The notes under the pieces are model-generated. The model saw nothing but the letters and a program-made list of their open reading frames with translations. It ran no database searches and was not told where the DNA came from. The translations under genes were made by a program, and so were the position numbers. This document shows positions 59,689 through 64,000 of a DNA stretch of 64,000 nucleotides, one piece after another. Positions within the stretch are counted from its first letter, which is position 1. The number at the start of each line of letters is the position of its first letter. The DNA comes from Tibeticola sediminis (GTDB lineage: Bacteria > Pseudomonadota > Gammaproteobacteria > Burkholderiales > Burkholderiaceae_C): positions 1 through 64,000 of the forward strand of contig NZ_RKQL01000006.1 of the NCBI RefSeq assembly GCF_003843835.1, read 5' to 3'.

Positions 59689-60558
59689 TCAGCCTTGGTC
59701 CGCAAAGCGCGCGAGCGGCGCGAGGTCGGGGAAGTCGGGGCTGCGTTTTTGCTGCATCGCCATGATGGCTTCGCGCACGTTGGGCGAACTCCACACGGCC
59801 GACTGCAGCCAGCCCATCTGGCGCAAGCTGTCTTCCACCGAGTGGTCGCGCGCGTAGTGCAGCGCCTGCTTGCTGCCCCAGATCGCCACCGGCGGCTTGC
59901 TGGCGATTTCGGCGGCGCACTGCAGCGCCGCGTCCAGCATGGCGGCCTGCGTCTCGAACACTTCGTTGACCAGCCCGCAGGCCAGCGCGCGTTGTGCGCC
60001 CATACGCCGTCCGGTGTAGGCCATCTCTTTGGCGATGCCCAACGGGATCAGCTTGGGCAGCCGCTGCAGCGTGCCCACGTCGGCCACCATCCCGATGTTG
60101 ATTTCTTGCACGCAGAAGAAGGCATCGGCCGTGCAGTAGCGAATGCACGCGGCCGTCACCATGTCCACCGCGCCGCCGATGCAGCCGCCCTGGATGGCGG
60201 CGATCACCGGAATGCGCAGCGTTTCGAGCTTGGTGAAGGTGGCCTGCATGTCTGAGAGCAAATCGAAAATCGCCGCGCGGCCCTCGGCCGTCCGCTCGTC
60301 GAGCGTGATGGCACCGCTGAAGGTTTCGAGCGCCATGCCCGCCGAGAAATGTTTGCCCGTGCTGCTGATGACCAGCACCCGCGCGGCCGGGCTCATGTGC
60401 AGCCAGGACAGCGCGGCGTCGAGCTCGCGCCAGAAGGTCGGGTGCATGGTGTTGAGCGCCTCGGGCCGGTTGAGCACCAAGTGGGCGACATGCTGCTCCA
60501 CGCTGAGCGCAAAGCAGCTCAACACAGGAGGCGTGGCAGGGGTGGCGTTGGATGTCAT
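59689..60558 (-). CDS. Enoyl-CoA hydratase/isomerase family protein
   Basis: 289 residues, crotonase fold: LVLNRPEALNTMHPTFWREL, the oxyanion-hole segment GKHFSAGMALETF, and IQGGCIGGAVDMVTAACIRY. A D residue in INIGMVADVGTLQRLPK resembles dienoyl-CoA isomerases. The ATG at 60558 is the best family start. Confidence 0.9.
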   Translation of the reverse strand: MTSNATPATPPVLSCFALSVEQHVAHLVLNRPEALNTMHPTFWRELDAALSWLHMSPAARVLVISSTGKHFSAGMALETFSGAITLDERTAEGRAAIFDLLSDMQATFTKLETLRIPVIAAIQGGCIGGAVDMVTAACIRYCTADAFFCVQEINIGMVADVGTLQRLPKLIPLGIAKEMAYTGRRMGAQRALACGLVNEVFETQAAMLDAALQCAAEIASKPPVAIWGSKQALHYARDHSVEDSLRQMGWLQSAVWSSPNVREAIMAMQQKRSPDFPDLAPLARFADQG

Positions 60559-60713
60559 GGTCGGTGTTTCCGGAGAAAAGCAAAGTTGAAACCGGCCCGG
60601 CACGGGCACGGAGTCGATCGTAAGCGCACCCGCCGCCCGGGATCAGAGCGGTGCGTCTAGCTCGCGTCACTGGCGCGGCGTGCGCCGTCGAATATCGGGC
60701 CTTGGGAGTCGCT

Positions 60714-61550
60714 TCAACGCAGCGTCCAGCCCAAGGCGCGCGCGATCATCATGGCTGCGACGATCAGGGTGAGCAGGCCAAACGCGCGGCGCAGATGTCC
60801 GGTGTGCAGACGCTTGGCCAGCACGCGACCGGCCAGCAGCGCCGCGACCGCGCCCGCCCCAAAAGGCAGCGCCACAGCCCAGGGCAGCGCGCCGCTGGCT
60901 GCGGCGGCAGCCACGCCGCTGGCCGAGACCAGGGCAATCACGGCGAGGGCGGTGGCCTGGATGCTGCGCAGGTCGAGGTTGCTCAGCTGCTGCAGCGCCG
61001 GGATGATGACGAAGCCGCCGCCAACGCCAAACAGCCCGCTGAGCAGGCCCGAAGCCAGTCCCGTCGCCGCGAGCGCGCGCGCGCAGCGCGGGGTCCAGCG
61101 CAGCCGGCCCTCAGCGGGGTTGAGTCGGCAGGGAATGTGGCCCTCGGTCTGCGCGGCCTCGGGAGGTGCCGGCCGCAGGCTGCGCCAGGAAACGAAAAGC
61201 AGCAGCGCGGCAAAGCCCAGCAGCATGGGCGTGGCGGGCAGGCGTGCTGCCAGCCACACGCCCAGCGGCGCCATGGCCATGCCGAACGCGCTCATGAAGC
61301 CGGCCGCCCGGTAGCGCACGATGCCTTCGCGCAGGCCCAGCGCCGCCGCCAGCGCCGCCGCCGTGCCTACCGCAATCAGCCCCGTGGGCGCCGCCTGCGC
61401 GAGCGGCAGATGCAGGCCAAACACCAGCAGCGGCACCGCCAGAATGCCACCGCCCGCCCCGGTGAGCGCCATCACCAGGCCCACCGCCGCGCCCAGGGCG
61501 AGGGTGGGGGCGAGGGCAAGGATGGCAGGGGCGAGGCTGGCGAAATCCAT
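60714..61550 (-). CDS. TauE/SafE-family (TSUP) membrane permease
   Basis: 278 residues with about eight membrane segments. Typical glycine-rich stretches are GLVMALTGAGGGILAVPLLV and GLLSGLFGVGGGFVIIPALQ, the repeated TSUP motif. Probably exports sulfur oxyanions or organosulfonates. It overlaps the dinB stop by one base. Confidence 0.92.
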   Translation of the reverse strand: MDFASLAPAILALAPTLALGAAVGLVMALTGAGGGILAVPLLVFGLHLPLAQAAPTGLIAVGTAAALAAALGLREGIVRYRAAGFMSAFGMAMAPLGVWLAARLPATPMLLGFAALLLFVSWRSLRPAPPEAAQTEGHIPCRLNPAEGRLRWTPRCARALAATGLASGLLSGLFGVGGGFVIIPALQQLSNLDLRSIQATALAVIALVSASGVAAAAASGALPWAVALPFGAGAVAALLAGRVLAKRLHTGHLRRAFGLLTLIVAAMMIARALGWTLR

Positions 61551-62827
61551 CAGAACAAGGAAGGTGTGATTGCTTCGGTCTTAGGAGCAGCATCGGACCG
61601 ATTGACGCCGGGGTCCGGCCGAATTGTTTCAGAAATCCTGCCCGCGCCTGGCGCCGAGGTCGCCGTCAGCGGTTGCAGCGAGCCCACGCGCACGCCCAGC
61701 AGCCGAAAGCGCTGGGTGAGGTCCAGACGCTTGAGGCACAGGCCCGCCACCCGGCGGATGTGCGCCGCGTCGGCGGTGGCGTGCTCCAGCGTCGTTTCTC
61801 GGGTGACGCGGCGGAAGTCGGCATAGCGCAGCTTCACGCCGATGGTGCGGCCGGCATAACCCTTGCGCACGAGGTCTTCGGCCACCTGCTCGCACAGCCG
61901 CGTGAAGATCGCGCCCAGCGCCTCGCGGTCGCGCACGGCGTGCAGGTCGCGCTCGAAGGTGGTTTCGCGGCTGATGCTCACCGGCTCGCTCTCGGTCACG
62001 ACGGGGCGGTCGTCGCGGCCCCAGGCGGCATCGAACAGCCAGGCGCCGTGGCTCGCGCCGAACTGCTCGACGAGCCAGGCCCGCTCGCACGCGGCCAATT
62101 GGCCGATCGTCTCGATGCCCAGCGCCGCAAGCCGAGCCGCAGTTTTTGGGCCCACGCCGTTGATCTTTCGGCAGGGCAGCGGCCAGATCAGCGTCTGCAG
62201 ATCTTCGGGCTGCACGATGGCGATGCCATTGGGTTTGCGAAATTCGCTCGCCATCTTGGCCAGCAGCTTGTTCGGTGCGACGCCGATCGAGCAGGTCAGG
62301 CCCGTGGCGTCAAAGATGCTCTTTTGGATCAGCCGCGCCAGCACCCGCCCGCCCTCGCGCTGGCCACCGGGCACGTCGGTGAAGTCGATGTAGACCTCGT
62401 CGACGCCGCGGTCCTCCATCACCGGCGCAATCTCGGTGATGACCTGCTTGAAGCGCCGCGAGTAGCGCCGGTATTCGTCGAAATCCACCGGCAGCAGGAT
62501 GGCGTCGGGGCACAGCCGGGCCGCCTTCATCAAGCCCATCGCCGAGCCCACGCCGAAGGCGCGCGCCGCATAGGTGGCGGTGGTGATGACGCCGCGGCCC
62601 GTGTATTCCTTGAGGCGCGGAAAGGCCGCCACCGGAATTTCTGAGAGCGGCAAGCCCGCATGTGCCTGCAGCAGCGCATCATCGGCGCGCCGCCGCGCCC
62701 CACCGATCACCACCGGCAGGCCCTTGAGCTGCGGGTAGCGCAGCAACTCCACGGAGGCGTAGAACGCATCCATGTCCAGGTGCGCGATGCGGCGGGGCAG
62801 GGCGGGCGGGCTCACACCCTGGAGCAT
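61550..62827 (-). CDS. dinB: DNA polymerase IV (Y-family)
   Basis: 425 residues. Catalytic motifs RIAHLDMDAFYASVE and DRGVDEVYIDFTD, thumb IGVAPNKLLAKMASEFRKPN with VGPKTAARL, and a little-finger domain. It performs translesion synthesis. No LexA box was identified upstream. The ATG at 62827 gives eleven residues before the palm strand. Confidence 0.94.
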   Translation of the reverse strand: MLQGVSPPALPRRIAHLDMDAFYASVELLRYPQLKGLPVVIGGARRRADDALLQAHAGLPLSEIPVAAFPRLKEYTGRGVITTATYAARAFGVGSAMGLMKAARLCPDAILLPVDFDEYRRYSRRFKQVITEIAPVMEDRGVDEVYIDFTDVPGGQREGGRVLARLIQKSIFDATGLTCSIGVAPNKLLAKMASEFRKPNGIAIVQPEDLQTLIWPLPCRKINGVGPKTAARLAALGIETIGQLAACERAWLVEQFGASHGAWLFDAAWGRDDRPVVTESEPVSISRETTFERDLHAVRDREALGAIFTRLCEQVAEDLVRKGYAGRTIGVKLRYADFRRVTRETTLEHATADAAHIRRVAGLCLKRLDLTQRFRLLGVRVGSLQPLTATSAPGAGRISETIRPDPGVNRSDAAPKTEAITPSLF

Positions 62828-62989
62828 AGGGCAAGGCTGTGGCACAGTGCGCGCGAGGCCGTGGCTTGCCTCGCAGAGGGAGGCGGCTCGAAGCGGCGCT
62901 CAAGGCCAGCGGTGCGTGCATCGAAGGCAGCGGGCAGGTGCTGTTGCGCGCCGCGGTGTCGTCGAGGCGCTGCTCTGCTGGCTGGGCTG

Positions 62990-63062
62990 GCGCTGCGGTA
63001 CGCGCTTCCCATTCCATCCCGCAGCCGCTCGCGGGTCATCCAGGAGCTGGTTCAGCGTTGCC
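62990..63062. repeat. Family A element remnant A7 (right terminus)
   Basis: A degenerate right half: CTGCGGTACGCGCTTCCCA-like sequence, CCATCCCGC and the terminus TTCAGCGTTGCC ending at 63062, directly against the stop codon of the next gene. Confidence 0.6.
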
Positions 63063-64000
63063 TCATCCCGCGCGCAGCGGCGTCGGGTAAGTCCCCGGCA
63101 GCAGCACGTCCAGGCCCACGGTGTCGATCTGGGTGTGGCCGCAGAAGGCCATGGTGAGGTCGAGTTCTTTGTGGATGATTTCGAGGCACTTGGTCACGCC
63201 GGCCTCACCCATGGCGCCGAGGCCGTAGAGGAAGGCGCGGCCGATGTAGGTGCCGCGGGCGCCGAGCGCGCGCGCCTTGAACACGTCCTGGCCGCTGCGG
63301 ATGCCGCCGTCCATGTGCACCTCGATGTCTTTGCCGACCGCGTCGACGATGGTGGGCAGCGCCTCGATGCTCGACTGCGCGCCGTCGAGCTGGCGGCCGC
63401 CGTGGTTGGAGACGATGAGTGCATCCGCCCCTGACTGCACGGCCAAGCGGGCGTCCTCCACGTCCTGAATGCCCTTGAGGATCAGCTTGCCGCCCCAGCG
63501 CTTCTTGATCCATTCCACGTCGCCCCAGTTGAGCGCGGGGTCGAACTGCTCGGCCGTCCAGGCCGCGAGGTTGGCCATATCGGAGACGCCCTGCACATGG
63601 CCGACGATGTTGCCGAACTGGCGCCGCCTCGTGCCCGCCATGCCCAAGGCCCAGCGCGCTTTGGTGGCGATGTTGATCATGTTCTTGATCGTGAGCTTGG
63701 GCGGCGCGGACAGACCGTTTTTCAGATCTTTGTGGCGCTGGCCGAGGATCTGCAGGTCCAGCGTCAGCACCAGCGCGCCACAGTTCGCCGCCTTGGCGCG
63801 GTCGATGAGGCGTTCGATGAAGCCGCGGTCCTTCATCACATAGAGCTGAAACCAGAAACCCTCGCCCGCGTGCTGCGCCACGTCTTCGATCGAGCAGATG
63901 CTCATGGTCGAAAGCGTGAACGGCACGCCGAACTTGCGCGCGGCCCGCGCGGCGAGGATTTCGCCATCGGCATGCTGCATGCCGGTCAGGCCCGTGGGCG
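63063..64000 (-). CDS. lldD: FMN-dependent alpha-hydroxy-acid dehydrogenase, probable L-lactate dehydrogenase (N-terminus missing)
   Basis: The last about 312 residues, cut by the window end. The frame stays open (PTGLTG) through 64000, so about 70 N-terminal residues lie outside. FMN and catalytic signatures are GFWFQLYVMKDRGF, ALVLTLDLQILGQRHKD, LILKGIQDVEDA with the Lys, and ADALIVSNHGGRQLDGAQSS with the His/Arg pair. L-lactate is the best guess, with glycolate or mandelate as alternatives. Confidence 0.85.
   Translation of the reverse strand, partial: PTGLTGMQHADGEILAARAARKFGVPFTLSTMSICSIEDVAQHAGEGFWFQLYVMKDRGFIERLIDRAKAANCGALVLTLDLQILGQRHKDLKNGLSAPPKLTIKNMINIATKARWALGMAGTRRRQFGNIVGHVQGVSDMANLAAWTAEQFDPALNWGDVEWIKKRWGGKLILKGIQDVEDARLAVQSGADALIVSNHGGRQLDGAQSSIEALPTIVDAVGKDIEVHMDGGIRSGQDVFKARALGARGTYIGRAFLYGLGAMGEAGVTKCLEIIHKELDLTMAFCGHTQIDTVGLDVLLPGTYPTPLRAG

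Overview
The window is a GC-rich, densely coded stretch of a bacterial chromosome. Gene content and order point to a betaproteobacterium of the order Burkholderiales. The evidence is the set of collinear blocks sspA-sspB, secA-argJ-DUF815-mutT facing yacG-zapD-coaE-pilD-pilC-pilB, ispB divergent from rplU-rpmA-obgE-proB, rppH-proS, hemA-prfA-prmC-grxD, DUF3683-DUF971-ubiE, and fmdB-DUF502-aspS. I cannot name genus or species from the sequence alone.

Layout. (1) 1-7.6 kb: stringent-starvation pair sspA/sspB, tRNA-Thr, a DciA-like gene facing secA, then argJ, a DUF815 ATPase and mutT. (2) 7.6-13.2 kb, minus strand: type IV pilus genes pilB-pilC-pilD running into coaE, zapD and yacG. (3) 13.39-18.83 kb: a 5.4-kb genomic island inserted in the 3' half of tRNA-Pro(CGG). 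It is bounded by a perfect 46-bp direct repeat and carries hipBA, a divergent gene with a HEPN-type RxxxxH motif plus a LOTUS-like domain, a small HTH protein and an IS3-family element. It has no visible integrase. The tRNA's probable original terminator is now stranded on the far side. (4) 18.9-27 kb: polyprenyl synthase, ribosomal proteins L21/L27, Obg, proB, rppH, proS and a lytic transglycosylase. (5) 27-31 kb: grxD, prmC, prfA, hemA. (6) 31-36.4 kb: a complete ugpBAEC-Q glycerol-3-phosphate/phosphodiester uptake operon behind a candidate Pho box. (7) 36.5-45.2 kb: a 1295-residue FAD/Fe-S oxidoreductase, then ubiE, a Tim44-like protein, ubiJ and ubiB. (8) 45.2-52.6 kb: a sodium-solute symporter, fmdB-type protein, DUF502 protein, aspS and convergent valS. 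(9) 53-57.3 kb: rubrerythrin, HdrD-like Fe-S protein, DUF3501 protein, yaaA and a 2OG-Fe(II) oxygenase, which look like a redox/peroxide-stress group. (10) 57.3-64 kb: an alpha/beta hydrolase and queF bracketed by inverted copies of a repeat, a crotonase, a TauE/SafE permease, dinB and the C-terminal part of an alpha-hydroxy-acid dehydrogenase cut by the window edge.

The least ordinary content is non-coding. At least three kinds of small intergenic element with different terminal inverted repeats share one ~47-bp core that folds as a hairpin. The paired bases of that hairpin covary between copies. The other accessory highlight is the hipBA/HEPN-LOTUS module, whose intergenic region holds four copies of one operator-like sequence.
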